This document shows positions 54,417 through 62,800 of a stretch of 64,000 bases of DNA, in pieces (position 1 is the stretch's first letter; the number at the start of each line of letters is the position of its first letter). The notes under the pieces were generated by a model. It made no database searches. It was not told where the DNA came from and was given only the letters and a program-made list of their open reading frames with translations. Origin of the DNA: an uncultured Candidatus Binatia bacterium (GTDB taxonomy: Bacteria; Desulfobacterota; Binatia; Bin18); assembly GCA_958296235.1 (NCBI GenBank), contig OY282457.1:4459338-4523337 (forward strand), in the 5' to 3' direction. The position numbers and the translations under genes are program-made.

Positions 54417-55885
54417 GTTTAAGCCTCTGCCCCGCTGAAAAGGGGATTGAAAAATGGGAAGCGCCCCCGGCTGGTGCTGTTAGACGAGATCGCCGTTTAA
54501 GCCTCTGCCCCGCTGAAAAGGGGATTGAAAAATCATGATGTTCGCGTATTCGCGGGGCACACTCTGCGCCCGTGTTTAAGCCTCTGCCCCGCTGAAAAGG
54601 GGATTGAAAAAAAGGTGCGGGGTGATATGGGCATAGAAAACACCATCAGAAGTTTAAGCCTCTGCCCCGCTGAAAAGGGGATTGAAAAACGCTTTTCTGT
54701 ATTTAGACTTACAAGAGAACCCGGCTCGTAGTGTTTAAGCCTCTGCCCCGCTGAAAAGGGGATTGAAAATTTATTTCCTCTTCTGTGTGCGCGTGCGTAG
54801 GGCTCTCGTTTAAGCCTCTGCCCCGCTGAAAAGGGGATTGAAACGCATGGCACGTCTGCTTCCCGTTCCACCAGTAAGCATATATGTTTAAGCCTCTGCC
54901 CCGCTGAAAAGGGGATTGAAACAAATAGCGGTAATAGGCTTACCGCTATTTAAGCGCTTAGCGTTTAAGCCTCTGCCCCGCTGAAAAGGGGATTGAAACT
55001 TACCGGTATTAGCGCGCTTAGCGCTAAAAAAGCGGTAAAAAGTTTAAGCCTCTGCCCCGCTAAAAAGGGGATTGAAACGTATTGCACGGTATTTCTAACC
55101 CCGAAAAGGCTACCCCTATGTTTAAGCCTCTGCCCCGCTGAAAAGGGGATTGAAACGAGAGTATCACCAGGGGTAACCATACACTGTGAGAGGATGGGTT
55201 TAAGCCTCTGCCCCGCTGAAAAGGGGATTGAAACTTATCGTAGGGTGAGAAGGGTGCCCCAATCCGAAAGAGAGTTTAAGCCTCTGCCCCGCTGAAAAGG
55301 GGATTGAAACCAACGGTGTCCAGCCATCGCGCAAACGCGCTCTTTTTCGTTTAAGCCTCTGCCCCGCTGAAAAGGGGATTGAAACTTCACAGATGTATTC
55401 CGAGCGTCGCTCCATAGTTCCTCATAGTTTAAGCCTCTGCCCCGCTGAAAAGGGGATTGAAACATGTCGGAATCAATCCGCTTGAGGGTCGTGTTCTTTT
55501 CGATCAGTTTAAGCCTCTGCCCCGCTGAAAAGGGGATTGAAACAAAGCCGCCATTCCAAACCTGTGCAGTGTAGGTTGTCGGTGTTTAAGCCTCTGCCCC
55601 GCTGAAAAGGGGATTGAAACCCTCGAACCATAAACCCTTGCTGTTTTTCGAGGATGTTGGGCTTAAGCCTTTGCCCCGCTGAAAAGGGGATTGAAACCTT
55701 TCTTTCAGAACATCATTTAGGGGGAATTTGAGCGACACAATGTTTAAGCCTCTGCCCCGCTGAAAAGGGGATTGAAACAGGATTACGACTTGCTTGGGAG
55801 CGCGGCCATCTTGGCCGCGATTATTTGCGGGCTGGAAGCCCGCACTCCCATGTTCAGGCTGCTCCGCTGAAAAAAGGATTGAAAC
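54417..55885 (+). CRISPR. CRISPR array, 18 good repeats plus one degenerate
   Basis: The 37-base repeat begins GTTTAAGCCTCTGCCCCGC and ends GGGGATTGAAAC; CCCC/GGGG form the stem, leaving the 8-base tag ATTGAAAC. Repeats start at 54417, 54495, 54574, 54652, 54733, 54808, 54886, 54963, 55042, 55120, 55198, 55274, 55349, 55427, 55507, 55584, 55661, 55742, and a 33-base decayed copy at 55852. Spacers are 38-44 bases, except the last, which is 73. The first five repeats end in A instead of C. Repeats at 55042 and 55661 carry point changes. Type III-B by its cas genes. Confidence 0.98.
55796..55849. repeat. Palindromic MITE-like insertion in the last spacer
   Basis: The segment begins GGGAGCGCGG and ends CCCGCACTCCC, with inner hairpins GCGGCC/GGCCGC and GCGGGC/GCCCGC. 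It explains the 73-base length of the terminal spacer. The element type resembles short dispersed palindromes of many genomes. Confidence 0.6.
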
Positions 55886-56114
55886 CTGTTGCGAACAAAA
55901 TTAGCCACGGTGGATAATTTTGGCATGTAAGCGATTGATTTATTTGCTCTCCGTGGGCTGTTGGCCGGCAGGTATAGCCACTAATGAGCGCAGACCCTAC
56001 GTCTCAACATATATCCCCGCATAGGTGGTCGGATTGCCTGCCCGGCGGTATCAGCGCTAGAATAGCGGCAGGGAGTCTTCCCCTATACAAGTGCTCAGAA
56101 GAGAAAGAGAAGGC

Positions 56115-56432
56115 ATGAACGAGGAACTGTTGACGCGGGCGGTGTTGGCCTTGGAAAGTATGGCAAACCCCGGCTTGACGTGGAGTGATCTTATCGCGTT
56201 GGGGATTGGCCTGTTGCAATGCGGCCTGATTGCCTATGGCTTGCGAATGATGCAGGCCGGAAACGAAGACCGAACGATACAAACGCGGACATTGGCTGAA
56301 CAAACGCGGATGTCGGCTGAACAAACGCGGACATTGGCTGAGCAAACGCGGATATCGGCTGAACAAACGCGGGCGTTGACTGATATGGCAGCAGGGATTC
56401 GAGAACTCTTGCGGGACAGGAAAGACACCTGA
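56115..56432 (+). CDS. Small membrane/coiled-coil protein of unknown function
   Basis: This 105-residue protein has one hydrophobic helix at about 23-43 (LIALGIGLLQCGLIAYGL). A coiled-coil-like stretch follows, of five seven-residue repeats such as TRTLAEQ, TRMSAEQ, TRISAEQ and TRALTDM. A 21-base tandem repeat encodes them. It lies between the array and cas6 on the same strand. I do not recognise a family. Translation is plausible (AGAAAGAGAAGG upstream), but function and link to CRISPR are unknown. Confidence 0.6.
   Translation: MNEELLTRAVLALESMANPGLTWSDLIALGIGLLQCGLIAYGLRMMQAGNEDRTIQTRTLAEQTRMSAEQTRTLAEQTRISAEQTRALTDMAAGIRELLRDRKDT
56279..56383 (+). repeat. 21-bp tandem repeat, five copies
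   Basis: Copies start at 56279, 56300, 56321, 56342 and 56363, each opening ACAAACGCGG (GCAAACGCGG in the fourth). They lie inside the small membrane protein gene and encode its heptad repeats. Copy number may vary between strains. Confidence 0.85.
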
Positions 56433-56450
56433 ACAGGGGATGGACCCAGA

Positions 56451-56527
56451 TGTAGGGGACGACGATTAGGAAGGGCAACCACAGGGGGGCACCCACAGAA
56501 GGGCAACCACAGGGGGTTGCCCCTACA
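56451..56527. repeat. 77-bp MITE-like element with TGTAGGGG ends
   Basis: TGTAGGGG at 56451 and CCCCTACA ending at 56527 are perfect inverted ends. Inside, AAGGGCAACCACAGGGGG appears twice (from 56471 and 56499, the second continuing TTGCCCC). The element fills part of the 220-base gap before cas6; nothing else is clear there. Confidence 0.6.
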
Positions 56528-56652
56528 TTGCGCCTTCTCGAACGGGGGATGGCAACCCAGACGCGGATGTACGGATAAGCCGATACCGTCCCAATCCCCA
56601 ATCCCCACCAGATCAATTGCATACCCGGCAACACCACCGCTAGAATGGCAAC

Positions 56653-57555
56653 ATGGACGGTGCCGATATAGCCGCGGACCTCAAAGAGGTCTTATCGCAT
56701 GTGACCGTCAGGCCGCGGCGCTTACTGCTGGATACGCCGGGTGTTGCTGCGAGTGTGCCCATGTTGCGCGGTGTGTGGGGCGCGGCGCTGCACGGTCTCG
56801 ACGCTGAGGTGTGGCGGATTGTCTTTGAAGGCCGCGGCGCCGGGTCCATGCTCACGCCGAGCTATATCCTGCGCCCAGCCCCACCAGACCCCGAGACTGC
56901 GCCGGCAATCGAATGGGTCGGGTTCGGCTCTGCACTCCCCTATGACGCGGTCTTGCTGCGCGCCTGGGATGTTGCCTCGGGCCTGGGCCTGGGCCCGGAA
57001 CGCTGCCGTTTTTTTATGAAGTCCGTGGAGGGGCTGCATCCTGACGGCGAGGCGAGCGTTCCCGGAGACGCGCCACTCGATTGGACGCTTGACCGCGCTG
57101 TCGTTGCCCCGTCCCTCGCGCCTGTAACTCCTGCCGGCGCTCGCGGGTCGAGTACGGTGCGCTTTGACGCGCCGCTGCGCCTCATTCGTGAGGGCCGGCT
57201 GGTGACAGCGCCCACTCTGACGGACATCGTGCTGGGCGGCCTGCGTCGGTTGCGCGTTCTGGTGCCTGAGCACGCTCATAATACGTTGCGCCGGCTGTGG
57301 GGGCCAGCGCTCGATGTTGCCGGCACGCTGCCCGCCCAACCCTGGCGCGGGCAGCGGCTGGATATGGTCCGCTGGTCAGGACGCCAGCAGACCGAGTTGG
57401 AACTGCGCGGCATTGCCGGCGCTCTGGAACTGCCCGAAGGGGTTGGTCCGCTGTTGCCCCTGTTGGCAGCGCTGCAATGGCTTCATATCGGCAAGGGAAC
57501 AGTGTTCGGGCTCGGTCAGGTGAGACTTACTGACCGGGGGCAAGGAAACGATTGA
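56653..57555 (+). CDS. cas6: CRISPR pre-crRNA endoribonuclease Cas6
   Basis: This 300-residue RAMP protein has an N-terminal LRGVWGAALHGLD segment and the C-terminal glycine-rich loop GKGTVFGLGQVRL (about 280-292) typical of pfam10040-type Cas6. It would cut the repeat transcript at the base of the CCCC/GGGG stem to leave the 8-base tag. It is placed beyond the array, separated from the other cas genes, and 38 bases before the antiporter gene. A catalytic histidine was not assigned. Confidence 0.87.
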   Translation: MDGADIAADLKEVLSHVTVRPRRLLLDTPGVAASVPMLRGVWGAALHGLDAEVWRIVFEGRGAGSMLTPSYILRPAPPDPETAPAIEWVGFGSALPYDAVLLRAWDVASGLGLGPERCRFFMKSVEGLHPDGEASVPGDAPLDWTLDRAVVAPSLAPVTPAGARGSSTVRFDAPLRLIREGRLVTAPTLTDIVLGGLRRLRVLVPEHAHNTLRRLWGPALDVAGTLPAQPWRGQRLDMVRWSGRQQTELELRGIAGALELPEGVGPLLPLLAALQWLHIGKGTVFGLGQVRLTDRGQGND

Positions 57556-57593
57556 GGCGACCTCATCAGATAAGTATTTCATGGAGAAAACAG

Positions 57594-59330
57594 ATGCCTG
57601 CCCACTTGCTTAATTTTTTTATTTTTTCCAGCGCCTTGATTCTTTCCTGGATCGTCGGCGCAGTCGTGCCGCCGACCTGGACGGTAAGCCAGGCCGTGCT
57701 GGATGTCCACACGGCCGGCGACGGGCGTTTGTCCTATATTGCCCGAGGCGAGCGCGTGTATTTCGAGGCGGTTCCCATTGAGCGGGCGGAACTCAATCCG
57801 ACACGGGTCAATGGCTCGAACGTCGCGCCAGCAGTAACGGAGGAATTTGCTGTGGCAACCGTCACACGCGACGGACAAGCCAGGCCTGTTTATTACCGAC
57901 TCACCGCCCAGTACCACTGGGGCTATTGGTCCTTGCTGCCGGCGGTGGTCGCTGTGCTCCTGTGTTGGGTTACGAGAGAACCTGTCCCCGCGCTGCTGGG
58001 CGGCATTGTCTCCGGCGCGCTGATTCTGGGTCAGTACGACCTGACGGGCCAGGTGCTGATTCCTGCTCTGGCTACGACCAATGCGGCCGGCATTCTGTTG
58101 CTCTATTTGTGGCTGCTGGGTGGGCTCATGGGAATCTGGTCGAGAACTGGCGCGGCGCAGGCTTTCGCCGAGTTCATGACGGTGCGTTTCGTGCGTGGCC
58201 CAAAGACTGCCAAGCTGGTGGCCTGGATGCTGGGCGTCATTTTTTTTCAGGGTGGGAGCATGAGTACGGTGCTGGTCGGCACCACGGTCAAGCCGATTGC
58301 CGACCGGGAAAATGTGAGTCACGAAGAACTGGCCTATATTGTCGATTCGACGGCCTCGCCCATTGCCTCACAGCTCGCGTTCAACGCCTGGCCGGGCTAT
58401 GTGCAGGCGTTCATCTTTGTTTCCGGGGTCAGTTTTCTGGCGACCGAAGCGGATCGCATCAGTTTTTTCTTTCAGAGTGTTCCATTTTGTTTCTATGCCA
58501 TTTTCGCCGTCCTCGGCACGTTTCTACTCGGTATTGAAAAGCCCCTTTTCCTTGGTAAGCGATTGGCTGCGGCCATGGACCGCTCCCGCGCCACCGGTCA
58601 GCTCGACGCGGACGGGGCCGAACCGCTGAGCGCCAGGGAATTGCAAGCCAGCCATGTCCCCGCGGGCTATACGCCGCACGTGCTGGAGTTTTTCCTGCCG
58701 CTGGGCGCGCTGATCGGCATTGCGATCGGCACCTTTGTTGTCACCGACTCGCCCAATGTGCACTGGGCGTTTGGCGCGGCCCTCCTCCTGGCAGTGGGCA
58801 TGGCGCTGGCCAAGGGCATGGCGCTCAAGGAACTCATGGCCGGGTTTCACGACGGCATCAGGGGCGTGGTGCTCGGCTCGGTTATTCTGCTGCTGGCCAT
58901 CACGATTGGCGGCGTCAACACCCAGACCGGAGGCGCGGTCTTTCTGGTTGACCAGCTTGGCGAGAGCATTCCCTACTTCCTCCTGCCGGTTCTGCTTCAA
59001 CTCCTGACCATGATTATTGCCTTTTCTACCGGAACGAGTTGGGGCACCTATGCGGTGGCGTTTCCGCTCGCCATGCCGCTCGCCTGGGCGATTGCCGGGG
59101 CGCACGAACTCGCCCACCCCGAGCTGTTCATGACGCTGTGCTTTGCCGCAGTAATGGACGGCAGCGTCTATGGCGACCAGTGCTCGCCGATCTCGGATAC
59201 GACAGTCCTGAGCGCCATGTGTACCGGCTGCGACCTGATGGACCACGTTAAGACGCAGATCCCGCAAGCCTCGATTGCTGCCGGTCTGGCGGCCATCTGC
59301 TGGACCGCTATCGCGTTTCTGACCGCGTAA
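57594..59330 (+). CDS. Na+/H+ antiporter, NhaC family-like
   Basis: This 578-residue membrane protein has about a dozen hydrophobic helices and the NhaC motifs GGSMSTVLVGTTVKPI, DSTASPIASQLAFNAWPG and FSTGTSWGTYAVAFPLAMP. Residues about 28-120, between the first and second helices, form a hydrophilic extracytoplasmic insert (for example YIARGERVYFEAVPIERAEL). That is unusual for NhaC, and its role is unknown. The ATG at 57594 begins a typical N-terminal helix; the frame to 57552 overlaps cas6. Confidence 0.85.
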   Translation: MPAHLLNFFIFSSALILSWIVGAVVPPTWTVSQAVLDVHTAGDGRLSYIARGERVYFEAVPIERAELNPTRVNGSNVAPAVTEEFAVATVTRDGQARPVYYRLTAQYHWGYWSLLPAVVAVLLCWVTREPVPALLGGIVSGALILGQYDLTGQVLIPALATTNAAGILLLYLWLLGGLMGIWSRTGAAQAFAEFMTVRFVRGPKTAKLVAWMLGVIFFQGGSMSTVLVGTTVKPIADRENVSHEELAYIVDSTASPIASQLAFNAWPGYVQAFIFVSGVSFLATEADRISFFFQSVPFCFYAIFAVLGTFLLGIEKPLFLGKRLAAAMDRSRATGQLDADGAEPLSARELQASHVPAGYTPHVLEFFLPLGALIGIAIGTFVVTDSPNVHWAFGAALLLAVGMALAKGMALKELMAGFHDGIRGVVLGSVILLLAITIGGVNTQTGGAVFLVDQLGESIPYFLLPVLLQLLTMIIAFSTGTSWGTYAVAFPLAMPLAWAIAGAHELAHPELFMTLCFAAVMDGSVYGDQCSPISDTTVLSAMCTGCDLMDHVKTQIPQASIAAGLAAICWTAIAFLTA

Positions 59331-59347
59331 AGCCAGAGGAGATGCTG

Positions 59348-60418
59348 ATGTCTTTCCTGCTTCGTCTTTGCCTTGGGCTTATGGTCCTGGTTCCGTCTCT
59401 GGCCTACGCAGCAGTGCTGGGTATCCCGGGCAATGGCGCTACTCTGTCGGGCATTGGCGTGATTTCCGGCTGGAAGTGTGAGGCCAACGGACCGCTCACC
59501 GTCCGCTTTTTCGATGAGGACATGAGGCCCGCTGGGAACCCGGTTGCCCTGGTCTACGGGTCCAGGCGGCCCGATGTCCGCGACAATGGCTCATGCCTTG
59601 ATAATGACCATGACAATGTTGGCTTTGTCGCCATCTGGAACTGGGGGGAGCTCAGCGACGGGACCTATACCGCGGTCGCCTCTGATAATGGCGAGGAGTT
59701 TGCCCGGAACACGTTCACAGTGGTGACTCTCGGGACGCCGTTTCTGACAGGAGCGAGCGCCCAGGTCAGTGTCCAGGACTTTCCTCAGGCCGGTGAGACC
59801 ACAACCTTTAAGTGGAATCAGGCGACTCAGCATCTGGAAGCGGTCTCGCGGGACCCGGCCTGTAGAGAGACGCTCACGGTGCATCCGGGCGAGACGTGCC
59901 GCGGCTCCATCTCTCTTGAGCTTGACACCTCCCGCCTGGGTGAGATCAGCACCGGCTTTACTTTTTCTGTTGGGGCTGAGGGCCGGGGATGCCTGAGCAT
60001 CAGCGGCCTTGCTTCATTCAATTATTGCTATTCGGCCCGCCTGCCGTCCGTTCTGGGCAGGGTCGGGGTTTCTGTCACCAGGAATGAGGATGGGAGTTGG
60101 ACCATTGAGCGCTTTCCGCTTGTTGCTCTTGGGCAGTGCGTTATTGACTTAACGGTGAAGCCGGGAGCGAAGTGCAGTGGCTCTGTAGATATTCCCCTTG
60201 GCGATATTGACTTTACGTTTTTTGTTGAAGCCAGCGGACGAGGGTGTATCGAGGCCGAGATTGATGTGCCTCTAGTGAATAATAAGGATATCGATGCGTG
60301 CTTTGATACTCGTCAGGATTTCCAAAAGGCTCTTGACAAGATCGACGATGTTATCGAAATCAGAGCTTTTGCCACCAAGAATGTCGATGGAAGTTGGACG
60401 ATTACCGACCTCTTCTAG
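59348..60418 (+). CDS. Secreted protein with duplicated cysteine modules
   Basis: This is a 356-residue protein. A signal peptide covers about residues 1-21 (LLRLCLGLMVLVPSLAYA). Next is a domain with SGIGVISGWKCEANG and NGSCLDNDHDNVGFV, seen in some secreted bacterial proteins. Two similar modules follow: ETLTVHPGETCRGSISLE with VGAEGRGCLSI, and DLTVKPGAKCSGSVDIPL with VEASGRGCIEA. The paired cysteines suggest disulfides and an extracellular or periplasmic site. GAGGAG fits ATG 59348 better than ATG 59342. Function unknown. Confidence 0.72.
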   Translation: MSFLLRLCLGLMVLVPSLAYAAVLGIPGNGATLSGIGVISGWKCEANGPLTVRFFDEDMRPAGNPVALVYGSRRPDVRDNGSCLDNDHDNVGFVAIWNWGELSDGTYTAVASDNGEEFARNTFTVVTLGTPFLTGASAQVSVQDFPQAGETTTFKWNQATQHLEAVSRDPACRETLTVHPGETCRGSISLELDTSRLGEISTGFTFSVGAEGRGCLSISGLASFNYCYSARLPSVLGRVGVSVTRNEDGSWTIERFPLVALGQCVIDLTVKPGAKCSGSVDIPLGDIDFTFFVEASGRGCIEAEIDVPLVNNKDIDACFDTRQDFQKALDKIDDVIEIRAFATKNVDGSWTITDLF

Positions 60419-60445
60419 GCCGGCTCTCTTGTAGCCGGTCTCTGA
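60419..60445. terminator. Hairpin between convergent genes
   Basis: GCCGGCT and AGCCGGT pair over a seven-base loop in the 30-base gap between the secreted protein gene and queG. There is no clean U run on either side, so it is a weak bidirectional candidate. Confidence 0.35.
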
Positions 60446-60448
60446 ACC

Positions 60449-61561
60449 TCAGGCCTCAGGCGCCGGCTGCTCGCCGAGGGCGGTGAGCAATTCCTGGCGG
60501 ACGGAGGCGTCTTGTTCGCAGTCCAGGGCGGTGGTGAGACTGGCCGTGTGCGCCAGGCGTCCCAGTGCCCAGGCCGCATGACCTCGGATCAGGGGTTCGG
60601 GGTCGCGCAGCGCCGCTTGCAGCGGACCGACCGCGGCGGGGTTGTCGCTATTGCCCAGGGCAACGGCGACGTTGCGCAGCAAACCGCGGCGCTTGGCGCG
60701 CCACACTGCGGAGCGCCGGAAACGGGCTCGAAAGCCGTCTTCGTCCAGCCCTAACAGCGCGGGCAGGGACGGAAACAACTCGTCCATCAGGTCGTGGCGG
60801 GGCTGGCCGAACTTGGTATTCCAGGGACAGACCTCCTGGCAGATGTCGCACCCGAAAATCCAATTGCCGAGCTTGGGGCGTAGCGCGTGCGGAATCGGAC
60901 CGCGATGTTCGATCGTTAAGTAGGAAATACACAAGGGCGACTTGAGGACATAGCCCACCGCCAGGGCGTCGGTCGGACAATCATCGAGGCAGCGCGTACA
61001 GGTGCCGCAATGGGCGCTCGGTATGCCTTCGCCCTCAAGGTCAAGGCTGACAAGAATCTCGGCCAGAAAAAACCACGACCCCATGGCTTTATGCAGCAGC
61101 ATGGTGTTTTTGCCAAACCAGCCCAGGCCGCTGCGATACGCCCAGTCGCGCTCCAGCAAAGGGCCGGTGTCCACATAAGGCCGGACCCAAAGCCCTGGCT
61201 GTTGGTCTTTCAGCAAGGCGATGAACTGTTTTAGCTTCCTTTGAATGATAGCGTGATAATCTGTTCCAGCCGCATAGGCGGCCATGCGACCCCGCAGCTC
61301 GTGTCGCCAATTCACCTGGGGCAGTACGGGCGGAGAGTAGGGGAAGCCCAGGCAGATGACGCTGCGGGCTTGTGGAAAGGGGATATGTGGATCAATGCGT
61401 CTTTGCGGTTCTCTGGCCAAATACTGCATCTCTCCGGCAAAGCCCTGAGCCAGCCAGGCATTGAAAAACGACGCGCGCGGGAGCACTGACAGGCGCGTGA
61501 AGCCGCACAGGGTAAAGCCGAGTCGTGCTGCGTAGGCCCGGATTGCGTTTTCGAGGGACAC
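60449..61561 (-). CDS. queG: Epoxyqueuosine reductase QueG
   Basis: This 370-residue cobalamin- and Fe-S-dependent enzyme makes the last step of queuosine in tRNA. The two ferredoxin-type clusters are CGTCTRCLDDCPTDAL and CDICQEVCPWN. YVDTGPLLERDWAYRSGLGW is the conserved active-site region. HEAT-like repeats close the C-terminus (EPLIRGHAAWALGRL). GTG at 61561 gives the usual domain start (MSLENAIRAYAARLGF); the open frame runs to 61633. Confidence 0.93.
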   Translation of the reverse strand: MSLENAIRAYAARLGFTLCGFTRLSVLPRASFFNAWLAQGFAGEMQYLAREPQRRIDPHIPFPQARSVICLGFPYSPPVLPQVNWRHELRGRMAAYAAGTDYHAIIQRKLKQFIALLKDQQPGLWVRPYVDTGPLLERDWAYRSGLGWFGKNTMLLHKAMGSWFFLAEILVSLDLEGEGIPSAHCGTCTRCLDDCPTDALAVGYVLKSPLCISYLTIEHRGPIPHALRPKLGNWIFGCDICQEVCPWNTKFGQPRHDLMDELFPSLPALLGLDEDGFRARFRRSAVWRAKRRGLLRNVAVALGNSDNPAAVGPLQAALRDPEPLIRGHAAWALGRLAHTASLTTALDCEQDASVRQELLTALGEQPAPEA

Positions 61562-61668
61562 GGCTTTGTGGTAGCATACAAGTATCCGGGTCAAAACGGC
61601 CGGCAGAGGCACACCGGGATTGACGCAGAGCAAGGGAGACCGTATCTATCTCCTTTGAGGAGGTCAGC

Positions 61669-62070
61669 ATGGACAATCTGGATCAAGAGACACAACTCCC
61701 ATCCAACGCTACGCCTCAGGCGGCGGCTCCCACAGCTGACGGGCCGGCCCTGTCGCTGTCCGATCTGGCAGTAGAAAAAGTGAAAGAAACCATGCTCAAG
61801 GAAGGCGTGAAGGAGGGTGGATTGCGGGTCTCGGTGGTAGGCGGGGGCTGTTCCGGTTTCCAGTATAGCCTGGGTCTTGATACTGCTGCGCGGGACGATG
61901 ATATTATTGTCGAACAGGATGGCGTCAAACTGTTCGTTGACCCCACTAGCCACCAATACGTGCATGGGACCATGCTCGATTACGTCAATGGGCTGCACGG
62001 GGCGGGCTTTAAGTTCGTCAACCCGAATGCGACCCGGACCTGCGGCTGCGGCTCGTCGTTTGCCGTCTAA
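61669..62070 (+). CDS. A-type iron-sulfur carrier (ErpA/IscA family)
   Basis: This 133-residue protein has the three cluster cysteines in GGGCSGFQY and TCGCGSSF, with the A-type core GGLRVSVVGGGCSG and IIVEQDGVKLFVDP. An N-terminal extension of about 27 residues is alanine-rich and likely disordered. AGGAGG precedes the ATG. It delivers Fe-S clusters to target enzymes; ErpA is the nearest by motif, but IscA or SufA cannot be excluded. A terminator follows. Confidence 0.92.
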   Translation: MDNLDQETQLPSNATPQAAAPTADGPALSLSDLAVEKVKETMLKEGVKEGGLRVSVVGGGCSGFQYSLGLDTAARDDDIIVEQDGVKLFVDPTSHQYVHGTMLDYVNGLHGAGFKFVNPNATRTCGCGSSFAV

Positions 62071-62100
62071 GTCTTTCTTCCCCAACTGAAGAACTACCGA

Positions 62101-62127
62101 AGGGCCTGGAACTCTCCAGGCCCTTTT
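62101..62127 (+). terminator. Rho-independent terminator of the A-type carrier gene
   Basis: AGGGCCTGGA and TCCAGGCCCT form a perfect 10-bp stem with an ACTC loop, followed by TTT. It lies 31 bases after the stop and directly before the phosphatase gene, so that gene may have its own promoter or rely on read-through. Confidence 0.8.
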
Positions 62128-62134
62128 GCTTTCC

Positions 62135-62800
62135 ATGCCCCGCTTCGCTCACCTTATTTTCGATCTGGATGGCACCCTGGTTGATACCAAAGCAGACCTG
62201 GCTGCGGCAACGAATCATATGTTGCGGGCGCTGGGCCTTCCGCTCCTGTCCGTCGCCCAGGTTGAAAGCTTTATCGGGCTTGGCGCGCGGGTGCTGATTG
62301 AACGGGCGCTGGGCCAAGAGCGCGCTGCTCTGGTGACAGACGGATTCGCGCTCTTTCTGGACTATTACAACGCTCATCTGCTCGATCAGACCAGACCATA
62401 TCCAGGTGTGGAAACGCTGCTCGCAGCCGCTCGCGCCCAGGGGATGAGCCTCTCTGTTTTAACGAATAAGCCGGAACAGCCCAGCAGGGCAATTCTGTCG
62501 GGCTTGGGTTTGATGGATTATTTTCGCGCGGTCATTGGCGGGGATACCCTGCCGAAGAGAAAGCCCGATCCGGGAGGGGTTTTCACGCTGCAGCAAGCGG
62601 CTGGCGGCGCTCTCACTGAGACGCTACTGGTCGGCGACTCTGAGATTGATATGCGCACGGGCCGGGCCGCGGGCATTGCCACCTGTGGGGTGACGTGGGG
62701 ATTTGGACACGCGGGTTTCGAGGCCTGCCCACCCACGTTTCTGGCTGAAACCGTCCCGGCCCTTCAGCAGCTCGCTGTGGGTTGGTCGCTACCCCCCTAA
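62135..62800 (+). CDS. gph: Phosphoglycolate phosphatase-like HAD hydrolase
   Basis: This 221-residue HAD protein has motif I FDLDGTLVDTK, motif II SVLTNKPEQ, and motifs III-IV KRKPDPGG with GDSEIDMRTGRAAG. Length and cap type match Gph, which clears 2-phosphoglycolate from oxidative DNA repair. Other substrates are possible. The ATG at 62135 follows the terminator by seven bases. Its end overlaps the convergent folP gene by 12 bases. Confidence 0.87.
   Translation: MPRFAHLIFDLDGTLVDTKADLAAATNHMLRALGLPLLSVAQVESFIGLGARVLIERALGQERAALVTDGFALFLDYYNAHLLDQTRPYPGVETLLAAARAQGMSLSVLTNKPEQPSRAILSGLGLMDYFRAVIGGDTLPKRKPDPGGVFTLQQAAGGALTETLLVGDSEIDMRTGRAAGIATCGVTWGFGHAGFEACPPTFLAETVPALQQLAVGWSLPP

Noticed and set aside
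54353..55465. Frames with repeated SLCPAEKGIE-like peptides
   Set aside because: They are translations of the CRISPR repeats, not proteins.
56004..56637. Minus-strand frames with RVCSADI-type and CPRLFSR-type repeats
   Set aside because: They are the antisense of the 21-base tandem repeat in the small membrane protein gene.
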